Part shown: positions 36,572 through 45,015 of the stretch, piece by piece
Numbering within the stretch: the first letter of the stretch is position 1
Layout of the letters: each line of letters starts with the position of its first letter
Position numbers and translations under genes: made by a program
The notes under the pieces: generated by a model
Seen by the model: the letters and a program-made list of their open reading frames with translations, nothing else
What the model was told of the DNA's origin: nothing
The model's database searches: none
From: CAVXFB01 sp963760935
Lineage (GTDB): Bacteria; Planctomycetota; Planctomycetia; Pirellulales; Thermoguttaceae
Direction of reading: 5' to 3'
NCBI GenBank assembly: GCA_963760935.1
Contig: CAVXFB010000003.1
Coordinates: 992,001 to 1,056,000 of the forward strand
Length of the DNA: 64,000 bases

Positions 36572-37582
36572 CTACTTGCGCTTCCTCCAGGCGAAGACCA
36601 GCAGGCCAATCGCACCGGCCAAGAGCAGGCTGAGCGTGCCCGGTTCCGGAACGATCTGGACGCCAGCGCCGTTGGCGCCACCAAGGTTCAGGGCGCTACT
36701 GGCAATGACGGCGCCGCCCGTGGTGCCCAGACCCGAGGCCACATAACCCCAAGTCTGTCCGCCAACGACCGCAGTGCCGCTACCGGCAGCGTACAGGTCG
36801 AACAGCGCCTGAGCGTCCGCAGCGTTGTACTTCAAGGTGTCGGTACCCAGGTTGTACAAGGCCGCCGCCTGTGTGGCGGTCAGGATGTTGTTCCAAACGC
36901 CTACGTCGTCCATCGAACCGGCCGTCCAGGCTTCGTTCGTAACGGAACCGTCGTTGCCGGTACCGATCGTGCCCAAGGTCCAAGCACTGCTGAACGTATC
37001 GGCAGAAGTCATAGCATTCAAGAGCCAAGTGGTGCCCTTCAACACACCATCCACATAGAATGTCGCGGCGTTGGGGTCGACCGCCGTGGCTTGGCTCCAA
37101 GTCATCGTGAGCAGGTGCCATGCACCGTCATTCACGATTGCGCCAGCGGTAGCCTGAGGAATAAAGCGATGCGAGTTATCAGCGTCGGGGCGAATCACCA
37201 AGTACGGCTTGCCAGCAGTGAGGTCAAGCCCTACCGCAAACGAATCGGTACCGGCGCAAGCACGCATCGGCGTGACGTTGCCGGTCGCAGTGGTGCTTAC
37301 CCAGAGCGAAACGGTGCCGATACCGAGGCCGCCACCTGCGAGGACCGGGGACATCGCTGTCGTGGCGTTAACGTAAGAAGTTCCGCCACCGGTCGAAACG
37401 CCCTTGCCGATCGCACCGGTGACATACGCCGCCGAACCGACCAGTGAACCGTTGGCGGCACCGCTGACCGCGTTGTTGGCCGTGTCGTCGAACGTGTACA
37501 GGCTGACCAAACCTGCTTGGCTCGTTGCGGCAACCAATGCCACTACCGCAACGGCGATCAGTAACAAACCAAACTTCTTCAT
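36572..37582 (-). CDS. LamG-domain PEP-CTERM protein (paralogue 1)
   Basis: 336 residues. Signal peptide (FGLLLIAVAVVALVAATSQA), a concanavalin-like LamG domain (LVSLYTFDDTANNAVSGAANGSLVGSA, GTVSLWVSTTA, DGAWHLLTMTWSQAT, TFYVDGVLKGTT, AGSMDDVGVWNNILTATQAAALYN), and the PEP-CTERM anchor VPEPGTLSLLLAGAIGLLVFAWRKRK. Probably exported, sorted by an exosortase and retained at the surface or in extracellular matrix. The C-terminal 100 residues are nearly identical to paralogue 2 while the middle differs, suggesting gene conversion or selection on the tail. AAGGAGA precedes the ATG. A roughly 410-nt leader and a strong promoter lie upstream. Confidence 0.92.
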   Translation of the reverse strand: MKKFGLLLIAVAVVALVAATSQAGLVSLYTFDDTANNAVSGAANGSLVGSAAYVTGAIGKGVSTGGGTSYVNATTAMSPVLAGGGLGIGTVSLWVSTTATGNVTPMRACAGTDSFAVGLDLTAGKPYLVIRPDADNSHRFIPQATAGAIVNDGAWHLLTMTWSQATAVDPNAATFYVDGVLKGTTWLLNAMTSADTFSSAWTLGTIGTGNDGSVTNEAWTAGSMDDVGVWNNILTATQAAALYNLGTDTLKYNAADAQALFDLYAAGSGTAVVGGQTWGYVASGLGTTGGAVIASSALNLGGANGAGVQIVPEPGTLSLLLAGAIGLLVFAWRKRK

Positions 37583-37995
37583 ATCAATTTCTCCTTGCGT
37601 GTGGGCAAAAAACGGCCGGGAACGTTCCCTCGCCCTGTTCTCGTTGGTAGTAGTACTTAGTAAGCCTCACGGTGCGAGAGCCAAAAGCGGGTCCCGACGA
37701 CTCCACTCAGCTCGTATTATGGGAAAAGACGTCTTCGTCTGCTGTTTCTCTTCGCCGCACGTCCACCGTAACTCATTGTTTACGGAATAGCCCGCACGAT
37801 CAAGGAAAAAACCACCCCGTCCGATTGGAATCACACGCCGCCCACATGGGATCCTGCGCTGCTCGCAAAACGGAAGAGGTCGCCGTAAGTACGGCGGGTT
37901 TCGCGCGAAGAGATTGACGCTGCCTCAGTAAGCTTTGCCGATGGATGTCTTTAGAGTTCCATAGCCCTAGACCGGAAACTCGCTCCAGTCAGATA
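37583..37995 (-). ncRNA. Candidate structured 5' leader of LamG paralogue 1
   Basis: About 410 nt between the promoter and the ATG. Two blocks (about 37590-37790 and 37880-37975) are roughly 85-90% identical by eye to the leader of paralogue 2; the part between is diverged. A hairpin CGCCGT-ACTT-ACGGCG (rendered on the minus strand, near 37883-37898) changes to a U-G pair in the other copy, preserving pairing. Just before the ribosome site a GGGAACGTTCCC palindrome is followed by GGCCG and six T, possibly an attenuator. No known RNA family recognised. Confidence 0.5.
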
Positions 37996-38001
37996 ACGCT
38001 C

Positions 38002-38029
38002 ATTGTAAGTAGTAATGCAAGCGTGTCAA
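38002..38029 (-). promoter_or_regulatory. Promoter of LamG paralogue 1
   Basis: Minus strand TTGACA (38024-38029), 16-bp spacer, TACAAT (38002-38007). The same hexamers and spacing occur before paralogue 2. Sequence similarity between the two copies stops just upstream of the -35 box. Confidence 0.75.
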
Positions 38030-38275
38030 TCAATTGGCGCGGTTGAACTCGGCAATCTTGAAGATTTAGGTGTTCGTATGCTTGAAAAGGGATAAATGGT
38101 GCCGAAATACTACGACTCTAGCTCTTATAGCTACGCACTCATAGCCATACGAAGTAGTTTTTGCGCATTGCTGCCCCCACGACGCGGCAAGATTCAATCT
38201 GCTGGTCGGATAGAAATCCGGCTTGCGAAGTGTGATTGCATCGTAGGGGTAGCAGAGAGGGCATTCCGCACTTGG

Positions 38276-38540
38276 ATGCAAGTTGTACTTTGTAGGGTCG
38301 TTTACGGCCCTTGTCCGCCGCAGGCGGTATTAGGCCCGGCGTTCACGCCGGGTACAGCATTCTCGCGCCCCGTTTCTCTTGGTGCCCGCCGCCTTTGGCG
38401 GCGGGCACCAAGAGAAACGGGAAAAGAACAGGAGGAAATGGCCTTCTGAACCCGTGCTCAAGCACAGGCCTAACACCGCCTGCGGCGGAAACGCCCGTGA
38501 ACGGGCGTGTCTGCATTGCGGAGTGCAACTTGCACTCTCC
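38276..38540. repeat. Nested inverted-repeat element with a perfect 24-bp hairpin
   Basis: Outer arms TGCAAGTTGTACT and AGTGCAACTTGCA, middle arms of 23 bases (38314-38336 with 38468-38490, one mismatch), and a central perfect 24-bp stem (38370-38393 with 38397-38420) around a TTT loop. Two smaller hairpins (CCCGGCGTTCACGCCGGG and ACGCCCGTGAACGGGCGT) sit symmetrically. No protein is credible in this gap (38030-38997). Confidence 0.8.
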
Positions 38541-38815
38541 GCACTTTGTATGGGGCACTGGCCATTGAAATATAGCCCGAAGGGCCTTCGCAAGGCAGCC
38601 CAGGGTTGTCGCGCAGCGACTAGCCTGGGAAAAGGCCGACGACACGATTCAACCCTGAAAGGGTTGCCGCCGTGCGACGTCATGTCTCCGAAACCCCGCC
38701 AGGGTTTTCCGGTCATCGCGCTGCTGACCCTGGGTAGCCGCTCCGCAGCGACCCAGGGCTATCGTCCTAAAGCCCTTTGGGCTACTCTCAGCAGCACAAA
38801 GTGCGGCATGCACCC
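38529..38815. repeat. Inverted-repeat MITE-like element, copy 1
   Basis: The left end TGCACTCTCCGCACTTTGTA and the right end CACAAAGTGCGGCATGCACC are imperfect terminal inverted repeats. The interior is a chain of small palindromes (AGCCCGAAGGGC, CAACCCTGAAAGGGTTG, CCCAGGGTTG, AGCCCTTTGGGCT) shared in the same order with 59422-59711. Length 287 bp, no coding capacity. Confidence 0.75.
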
Positions 38816-38997
38816 GTATGCACCAATTCCTGCTTGCCAATCGGCCCGGTCCGAGACAAAATCTCTCTGATCTATTGAGTCCTGCTCTGGCAATGGAACG
38901 AGGGCTCGTGAAACGAGCCCGGTTTCCCGGGAGAAAACGTCGGAACTGTTCCATAATCAACCACGGAACCAATAGGTGTGGCAACTCTGTACGAAAC

Positions 38998-39038
38998 AAG
39001 AAAAACGGATGGCGAGGTGATCGTCACCTCGCCATCCG
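38998..39038 (-). terminator. Rho-independent terminator of the second LamG gene
   Basis: Perfect 15-bp stem (39006-39020 with 39024-39038) around a TCG loop, followed on the minus strand by GTTTTTCTT. It is 37 bases past the stop. Confidence 0.93.
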
Positions 39039-39074
39039 ACAACTTACACGAGTTGTGTGAGCCCTTTGAAAGGC

Positions 39075-40094
39075 TTACTTACGCTTCCGCCAGGCGAAGA
39101 CCAGCAGGCCAATCGCACCGGCCAAGAGCAAGCTGAGCGTGCCCGGTTCCGGAACGATCTGGACGCCAGCGCCACTCGCGCCGCCAAGATTCAAGGCGCT
39201 ACTGGCAATGACGGCACCGCCCGTGGTGCCCAGACCCGAGGCCACATAACCCCAAGTCTGCCCGCCGACGACCGCAGTGCCGCTACCAGCGGCATAGAGG
39301 TCAAACAGGGCCGAGGCGTCCGCAGCGTTGTAGTTCAACGTGTCGGTAGCCAAGTTGTAAAGGGCCTTCGCCTCGGTGCCACTCAAGATCTGACCCCAAG
39401 ACGCAACGTCGTCCAACTTGCCGTTGAACTCCTCATTGGGGCCCGAGCCGTCGTTGCCCGACCCAATGGTTCCCATTGTCCAAGCGGCCGGGAAGACCGA
39501 GTCGCTAGTCTGGCCATTGCCCCACGCCTGCGACGAGGCGACAAGATTGCCGTTAACGTACATAGCCCCGGTCCCAGTGCCTGCGGCTCCGGTAGTCGCA
39601 TTCCACGTAACCGTAAGCTGCTGCCAGGTGCCGGACGATGTCGCACTGGTCGAATCGGTCGTTACGGCGAACTTGTTGCCATCCTGGTCGCGGGTAACAA
39701 TATAAGCGCCATAGATTCCCGGTGAAAAGGCCAGCAGTAGGCTCTCATCATTACCGGCCGTATTTCTGCCGCGATACACCAAGCCGTCCTGGTTGCCGTT
39801 GGCATACGCCCACAGCGAAATGGAACCTGACATAACGCCGCCGGACGTGCCGTTTGGAATCAGGTTCGGGGTAGCGTCTAGGTAATCGCCCGAACCGGAA
39901 ACGTCCAAAGCGCCAGAACCAACCACACCAGTCGTCAACGTCGCACCACCGGCAAGCGTGCCGTTCGGTGCGCCGCCGACCGCGTTGTTAGTCGTGCCGT
40001 CGAAGGTGTACAAGCTGAGCAATGCGGCATTGCTAGAGGCCGCACACAGACCGACGATGGCCAGGACCATCAATAACAGACCAAACTTCTTCAT
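39075..40094 (-). CDS. LamG-domain PEP-CTERM protein (paralogue 2)
   Basis: 339 residues. Signal peptide (FGLLLMVLAIVGLCAASSNA), LamG domain (LLSLYTFDGTTNNAVGGAPNGTLAGGA, GSISLWAYANG, TWQQLTVTWNATTGAAGTGTGAMYVNGNLVASS, NGKLDDVASWGQILSGTEAKALYNL), PEP-CTERM anchor VPEPGTLSLLLAGAIGLLVFAWRKRK. A tandem duplicate of the gene at 36572-37582, with about 1.5 kb between the coding parts including the leader of paralogue 1. The ATG at 40094 starts the signal peptide and has AAGGAGA upstream; a longer in-frame extension to 40217 is part of the leader, not protein. Confidence 0.92.
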   Translation of the reverse strand: MKKFGLLLMVLAIVGLCAASSNAALLSLYTFDGTTNNAVGGAPNGTLAGGATLTTGVVGSGALDVSGSGDYLDATPNLIPNGTSGGVMSGSISLWAYANGNQDGLVYRGRNTAGNDESLLLAFSPGIYGAYIVTRDQDGNKFAVTTDSTSATSSGTWQQLTVTWNATTGAAGTGTGAMYVNGNLVASSQAWGNGQTSDSVFPAAWTMGTIGSGNDGSGPNEEFNGKLDDVASWGQILSGTEAKALYNLATDTLNYNAADASALFDLYAAGSGTAVVGGQTWGYVASGLGTTGGAVIASSALNLGGASGAGVQIVPEPGTLSLLLAGAIGLLVFAWRKRK

Positions 40095-40500
40095 AGCATG
40101 TTCTCCTTGCGTGTGGGCAAAAAACGGCCGGGAACGTTCCGTAGCCCCTATCTCGTTGTTAGTAGTACCAGTAAACCTCACGGTGCGAGAGCCAGAAGCG
40201 GGTCCCGACGACTCCACCTCAGCTCGTATTATGGGAAAAGACGTCTTCGTCTGCTGTTTCTCTTCGCCGCGCGTCCGCTATAGCTCATTGTCTATTGAGC
40301 AACCCGCACGGTCAAGAAAAAAGCACCCCTTTGATCGAAACCACATGCGGTTGATTTAGCGCCTGCGCTCGAAAACGAAAGGGGTCGCCGCTGACACGGC
40401 GGGTTTCGCGCGAAGAGATTGACGCTGCCTCAGTAGAGCTTAGCTGATGGATGTCTTTAGAGTTCCATAGCCCAGGCCGGAAACCTACTCCAGCCAGATA
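40095..40500 (-). ncRNA. Candidate structured 5' leader of LamG paralogue 2
   Basis: About 405 nt, aligned with the leader of paralogue 1 over almost its whole length with two high-identity blocks and a variable middle. On the RNA strand GAGGCAGC-GU-CAAUCUCU (40414-40431) is identical in both, and a GC hairpin follows 13 nt later with a U-A to U-G pair change between copies. The block before the ribosome site ends GGAACGTTCCCGGCCGTTTTTT. Confidence 0.5.
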
Positions 40501-40506
40501 AGACTG

Positions 40507-40534
40507 ATTGTAATTGGACGTGAAACCTTGTCAA
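40507..40534 (-). promoter_or_regulatory. Promoter of LamG paralogue 2
   Basis: Minus strand TTGACA (40529-40534), 16-bp spacer, TACAAT (40507-40512), the same arrangement as before paralogue 1. Confidence 0.75.
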
Positions 40535-40701
40535 GTAATTGGCGCTGCCTAAATCAAAATTCTTGAAATCGGGGCATTTCCGCACCCAACAGGGGGAACC
40601 CACACAGCGCGAATCGGCTATTAATGAACAATGTGCTGGTCCTTCGACTGGCCAGAATGCCCGTATCAGGAGAATTACAATGCCTTGTGTGATCAGAGCG
40701 A

Positions 40702-40785
40702 GTCATCCTGAGCGCAGCGAAGGATCTCGTTGGTACGCAGGCAGTTACGCATTCCGCGGAGATTCTTCGCTGCGCTCAGGATGAC
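40702..40785. repeat. Dispersed palindromic repeat (copy 2)
   Basis: GTCATCCTGAGCGCAGCGAA (40702 on) and TTCGCTGCGCTCAGGATGAC (to 40785) form a palindrome with the same interior as 21181-21264 in inverse orientation. A further partial copy (CGCTCAGAATGACC, about 40834) and the flanking AGGAACTTGGC follow, so this site seems to carry an internal duplication. The rest of 40535-40940 has no gene. Confidence 0.8.
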
Positions 40786-40943
40786 ATTGCCGGGCTCCAA
40801 ATAAGCCTGCCGCGATCGGAATAAGGCTGCCGCGCTCAGAATGACCATTCGCAGGAACTTGGCCGTTCTCCTGAGGACCTGTACCTGCCAATCGGCGCGG
40901 CCCGAGACAATTTCAAACTGCTCTACACGCGGCAAGAAAAGAC

Positions 40944-40972
40944 AAACCGTCGCGGGGGTCAGTCCGCGACGG
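40944..40972 (-). terminator. Terminator of the HTH-receiver gene
   Basis: CCGTCGCGG (40947-40955) pairs with CCGCGACGG (40964-40972), followed on the minus strand by TTTGTCTTTTCTT. It is about 60 bases past the stop at 41032. Confidence 0.75.
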
Positions 40973-41031
40973 GTTAGGTTGATCGGCGACTTATCGTTCT
41001 GAGAGCTCGAGAGCCCGCTTGGGGGCAATCG

Positions 41032-41604
41032 CTAAACGAGCTCTTTCTTGGCCCCAATCAGCGTCCGCATCCGCTCGGCCAACAGCGCGGCGTCGAAGGG
41101 CTTCTTGAACGTCTCGTTGATGCTCGAACGGTCGAAGCTCAGCGAACTGCCGTCATCGGGCAATAGCGCGATGAGAATCACTTCCGCAAACTCACTGTTG
41201 CGGCGGAGATTCTGGCAAATCTGCAACGCTTCGGTGCGGCCGATCGAGAAATCGACGATAATGCAGTCCGGGTGGAAGCTCTCGGCTTGAATCCCGGCGT
41301 CGAAACCGCTGGCAGCAACGGCCGCTTTGAACGACCGCTCCATGGGCAGTTCTCGCTTCAGGTTCTCGATGAGCACTTGGTCCTGAGCCACGATCAGAAC
41401 CTTGGCCATCGCCTCATCTTCCAGGTCGCCCAGGGGCATTCCGTGTTCCTTGAGGAACTTGATCAAGTACTCTCGAGGAATGCGTCGGTCCTGGGATCCA
41501 GGGATGCGGTATCCCTTCAGCCGGCCCGAGTCAAACCACTTACTGACGGTGCGGGGGGCCACCTTGCAAATCTTGGCGACCTGACCAGTTGTGAAGACCT
41601 TCAT
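41032..41604 (-). CDS. HTH (excisionase/MerR-type) and receiver-domain regulator
   Basis: 190 residues. The N-terminal 60 residues are a MerR/excisionase-like winged helix (FTTGQVAKICKVAPRTVSKWFDSGRLKGYRIPGSQDRRIPREYLIKFLKEHG). The C-terminal domain is receiver-like (KVLIVAQDQVLIENLKREL, CIIVDFSIGRTEALQICQNLR with a candidate phospho-Asp, FKKPFDAALLAERMRTLIG with the conserved Lys). Order (DNA-binding first, receiver last) is the reverse of most response regulators. Such proteins occur in planctomycetes; target genes unknown. The ATG at 41604 begins the HTH; upstream in-frame sequence looks non-coding. Confidence 0.87.
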   Translation of the reverse strand: MKVFTTGQVAKICKVAPRTVSKWFDSGRLKGYRIPGSQDRRIPREYLIKFLKEHGMPLGDLEDEAMAKVLIVAQDQVLIENLKRELPMERSFKAAVAASGFDAGIQAESFHPDCIIVDFSIGRTEALQICQNLRRNSEFAEVILIALLPDDGSSLSFDRSSINETFKKPFDAALLAERMRTLIGAKKELV

Positions 41605-42355
41605 CGCAGGCTCTCCAATATACAATTCACGTTGGTTTGGGTTGGTTCTCGACGGGACAACGTCCTGCCGAGCGCTTTGGCCCCTTATACGTTGAGTGGT
41701 CCCAAATGCTACAAACCGTCGCGGAAAGATAGGTTTGTCGCATTCGTGGCCGTCACCGTATAACGCCTGCGGATCTGCACCCATCGGGCGATCCTTCGTT
41801 CCGCTGCCCCCTGGCAGTCGGCTACCCGCAAGCATCTGGGTCGGGGCCCTCCGTAATTCGCGTTGTTCTCCTTGGCTCTGGTTCAGCTCCTTCTGACCCG
41901 CGCCGTACTTACTACATCGGCAACCGAGCTATCCGGAAGTCAGAGAAAATCCGTAAAATAGAGAAGGTTGGTTTTAACCTATCTATTGCGGCTTACTCCG
42001 ACTTCTGGCACACCTTCCGGCGAACTACGAAACTTGGGGAGGGAAACAGCGCATCGCCGCTTGGAGAGTGCAAAAGCGGACGACCAAGGCGCGGCCTTCG
42101 TGGCAGGTTCCCCCCTGTCACCCCGTTCCTACTCTCCGGAGTCTTACCTCCGTACTGCAGGACAAGGCTTCCGTTGGATTACTTCGATCCCCGACGGGGT
42201 TGGACTTTAGAGTCTTTCTCCGGTCGTAGCGAACAATCCGAAACTGCCGACCGTAGCGATGCCCTGGCCACACCACAGCCACCGACGACGAGATGGGGGA
42301 GAATAAAGAGGTGAGAAAGGCAATGGGCGAGGAGAGAAGGAGGAGAGGCTGAAAT
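41605..42355. other. Gene-free region
   Basis: 751 bases between two minus-strand genes. Possible short frames have no recognisable product. I see no tRNA, CRISPR or clear hairpin. It contains the promoter of the HTH-receiver gene presumably, but no confident hexamers. Confidence 0.4.
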
Positions 42356-43387
42356 TCACCCTTCTCCCTTCGCCCGTCTTGCCTCATCCGTCTCGCGGCC
42401 ACGCAGCCTGTTGGCCAGTTCCATCAGGTCTGGCGACAAAGGCATCTCGAAATGCATCGCTTCGCCCGAAATCGGATGCACGAATCCCAATTCCACCGCG
42501 CAGAGCGCCAGCCGCGGCGCACCGCTGATATCGGGACGGCTCGAACGGAACAATCCTTGGCCATATACCTTGTCGCCGCATAGGGGATGGCCGTTTTCGG
42601 CCAGATGTATGCGGATCTGGTGCGTCCTTCCCGTTTCGAGCCGGCATTCGACCATTGTATAGTTGCCAAGCCGCTCGATCGGTCGAACATGTGTCACGGC
42701 ATGTTTGCCCACATTGGGCAAATTCGTGCTGCCGCGCCGGCCGTCCCCCCGATCGTGGACCAGCCGGCTTTCGATCGTTTGAGCCGCAACCGTTCCTCTC
42801 GCAATGGCTATATAGCGGCGTTGCACCGTATGCAGCCGGAACTGATGTTCGAGGTGTCTCTGGGCCTCGGCCGTTCGAGCAAAGACCATCACACCGCTGG
42901 TCTCTCGATCCAGGCGTTGGACGGCTCGCACTCGCCGCACCTTGCCCCGGCCGTGGCCTTCGCGCTTGGCGATCAACCACGGCAGCAGTTCGTCCAGCGT
43001 CGGCTGAAGTTGGCGCTCCCTTGGCGAGAGTTGCCGCTCGTCGGCATGCCGCGTCGAAGTGACTCCCGCCGGCTTTTCAATGACGATCAGGTGCTTGTCG
43101 AGATGCCGGATGCGGACGTCACCCTCGTTTGCAGGGCGTGCAATGGAATGCGGCAGAATCTTGATCACATCGCTCAGCCGCAGTCGGTATCCGGCGTCTG
43201 CGCATAGATTGCCGTTGACCAGCACCCGCCGGGACTTCAGCAGCCGCCGAACGTCTGACCAGGATTTCCCGGGCAGCCACTCCCGCAAGGTCGAGGCGAT
43301 GGCCTGGTCGACCTGTTTCGGAAGAACGCGGAAGATCTCTTCGCCGACATCACGCTTGGACTTGGCCACAGTCACACAACTTTTCAT
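42356..43387 (-). CDS. RluA family 23S/tRNA pseudouridine synthase with S4 domain
   Basis: 343 residues. N-terminal S4 RNA-binding domain (LREWLPGKSWSDVRRLLKSRRVLVNGNL, YRLRLSDVIKIL), then the RluA catalytic domain: HLIVIEKPAGV, the catalytic Asp in AVQRLDRETSGVMVFAR, and ETGRTHQIRIHLAENGHPLCGDKVYG. It isomerises uridines in rRNA or tRNA; the exact site is not predictable. The start at 43387 is used because upstream in-frame sequence to 43678 is not protein-like. Confidence 0.93.
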   Translation of the reverse strand: MKSCVTVAKSKRDVGEEIFRVLPKQVDQAIASTLREWLPGKSWSDVRRLLKSRRVLVNGNLCADAGYRLRLSDVIKILPHSIARPANEGDVRIRHLDKHLIVIEKPAGVTSTRHADERQLSPRERQLQPTLDELLPWLIAKREGHGRGKVRRVRAVQRLDRETSGVMVFARTAEAQRHLEHQFRLHTVQRRYIAIARGTVAAQTIESRLVHDRGDGRRGSTNLPNVGKHAVTHVRPIERLGNYTMVECRLETGRTHQIRIHLAENGHPLCGDKVYGQGLFRSSRPDISGAPRLALCAVELGFVHPISGEAMHFEMPLSPDLMELANRLRGRETDEARRAKGEG

Positions 43388-43566
43388 GGGGCGGGATCGA
43401 ATCTTGGCAGAATACCACGGACTCCGGCCGTGTAGCAACGGGGTGAGAGCCCAGGTCACACCACCCATAGGCGTGGTTCGAGCTTTTTTATGCTCCAGGC
43501 ATGAGCTATAAAGAGATAGGGAAAGTTTTCTGGTTGTACCGCCGCTGGCTACTAAGCACTCGATAA

Positions 43567-44625
43567 ATGTCGATTCACGCGCGATGCCCCGTTTGTGGTG
43601 AGGAGTTCCGCCGCCCAGATAGTCTGGCAGGCAAGCGGGAGAAATGCCCCGAATGCCATTCGGTGCTCCGCCTGCCAATGGCCGCTACGCCGTCGTCCAA
43701 TCACCAAGCGGACAAGTCGAAATCAAATGCGCCCATTCCGCCGGCGAAGCAGCCGGCCGTGCAGCCAGTGCAAGAGAGTCCGACCGCGGAAGCCCAAGAG
43801 ACGAAGGTTGCCCAACCGGAATTGACCGCCGCGAAGCCGGAAGCTCCGGTTCCTGCGAAGCCACCAGTCAAACAACCCGCAAAGCGGCCAGTGAAGCAAC
43901 CGGCCACCCCCGTTGAGAAAGTTCAAGAACCGCAATCGGACCAGAGCGAGGCCGCTCCGCCCGTAGTCGAAGAGCCGGAGCCCGAGGCTCAATCGCCATT
44001 GCCGCCCGAAGACGTGGCTGAGAGCGAGGTTCCCGCGGAGCCGTCGCCTGCTGAACGAGCGCCGCCTCCGTCCGACGATTTCTTCGATGACGAGATTTTT
44101 GCGATCGCCGAACCACCCCTGATCAATCCGGCAAAGTCGATGCCGTTGGACGAAGTGGACGAGGGCGAGGTCTTTGAGGTTGCCGAACCGTCGACTGCCA
44201 AGCCTCCAGAACCGCCTCAGCTCGAGGCCGCCGACTACGTCGCGTATGCCGCCAAGGAGATCCACGGTGGCCGATCGGCCGAGACTATCGTCGCAGAACT
44301 CATCGAGGTGGGAATGGACGAGTCCGAAGCCGCCGAACTCGTGGAGTTCATGGCCGACACCCACGAGAGCTACCGTGCCCCAAAGGGAATGTTGTGGTTG
44401 AGATTGCTAGGCGGGTTAATGCTACTCCTCATCAACGTTCCAGCCTTTTTGGTGATTCGCAGTGGCCAAGGATCATCGCGCATTTCGCCGAACCTCCAGT
44501 ACCTCGTCCTGGCATTCGCATTTATTGGGCTGCTGCTGCTCCTTGCAGGCATCTGGCGGCTGATGCGCCCGCCTCGCCTTAGCGAGCGACAAATGATCGC
44601 GGCCTGGGACGCCCGCGACGTCTGA
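43567..44625 (+). CDS. Zinc-ribbon, Pro/Glu-rich linker and two-helix membrane protein
   Basis: 352 residues. An N-terminal zinc ribbon (CPVCGEEFRRPDSLAGKREKCPEC), then about 170 residues rich in Pro, Glu, Ala and Gln (KQPAKRPVKQPA and similar), an acidic segment, a helical part (YAAKEIHGGRSAETIVAELIEVGMDESEAAELVEFM) and two C-terminal membrane helices (WLRLLGGLMLLLINVPAFLVI, YLVLAFAFIGLLLLLAGIW). The plan recurs in planctomycetes; function unknown. Stops 11 bases before the duplicated smc fragment on the other strand. Confidence 0.82.
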   Translation: MSIHARCPVCGEEFRRPDSLAGKREKCPECHSVLRLPMAATPSSNHQADKSKSNAPIPPAKQPAVQPVQESPTAEAQETKVAQPELTAAKPEAPVPAKPPVKQPAKRPVKQPATPVEKVQEPQSDQSEAAPPVVEEPEPEAQSPLPPEDVAESEVPAEPSPAERAPPPSDDFFDDEIFAIAEPPLINPAKSMPLDEVDEGEVFEVAEPSTAKPPEPPQLEAADYVAYAAKEIHGGRSAETIVAELIEVGMDESEAAELVEFMADTHESYRAPKGMLWLRLLGGLMLLLINVPAFLVIRSGQGSSRISPNLQYLVLAFAFIGLLLLLAGIWRLMRPPRLSERQMIAAWDARDV

Positions 44626-44635
44626 CAACCGCAAT

Positions 44636-44899
44636 CTCATGCCGCCTCGTCCGCCGCCGGCTCGGAGAGAATGTGCCCATCCTCGCTGACGTCTTCGAAG
44701 CGAACGGAGACTTGCTTCGAAACGCCGGATTCCTGCATCGTTACGCCGTAGACGGTGTTGGCGCAGGTCATCGTCTTCTTCGAGTGCGTGACGATGATGA
44801 ATTGCGTCCACGCTAGAAAGTCCTGGAGAACCTGCGTAAAGCGGTCGATGTTCGCCTCGTCTAACGCGGCGTCGACCTCGTCGAGCACGCAGAAAGGGC
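44636..44899 (-). pseudogene. Duplicated fragment of the smc 3' end
   Basis: 264 bases about 97% identical, without gaps, to 46868-47131. It encodes the last 80 or so residues of SMC (LDEVDAALDEANIDRFTQVLQDF, FIIVTHSKKTM, through SEPAADEAA) but none of the rest. The Walker B acidic residues are present without a Walker A. It cannot function alone. Confidence 0.88.
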
Positions 44900-44935
44900 A
44901 ACCGTGCGCACAAAGGAAATAGCCCCAAATATCGA

Positions 44936-44973
44936 CGGCACGGCCCGCTGGTGGTCGGAGTCAGGCCGTGCCG
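44936..44973 (-). terminator. Hairpin past the frameshifted PEP-CTERM gene
   Basis: Perfect 10-bp stem CGGCACGGCC (44936-44945) with GGCCGTGCCG (44964-44973), followed on the minus strand by CGATATTTGGGGCTATTT. It lies 43 bases past the stop at 45016. Confidence 0.6.
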
Positions 44974-45015
44974 CACAACGGGTTGCAAGGAATTAACAGA
45001 GCCGCTGTTGTGCTG

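Noticed and set aside
38330..38870. Several overlapping frames of 85-163 residues on both strands
   Set aside because: All lie within palindromic repeat elements; products are repeat-derived, with no domain or ribosome site.
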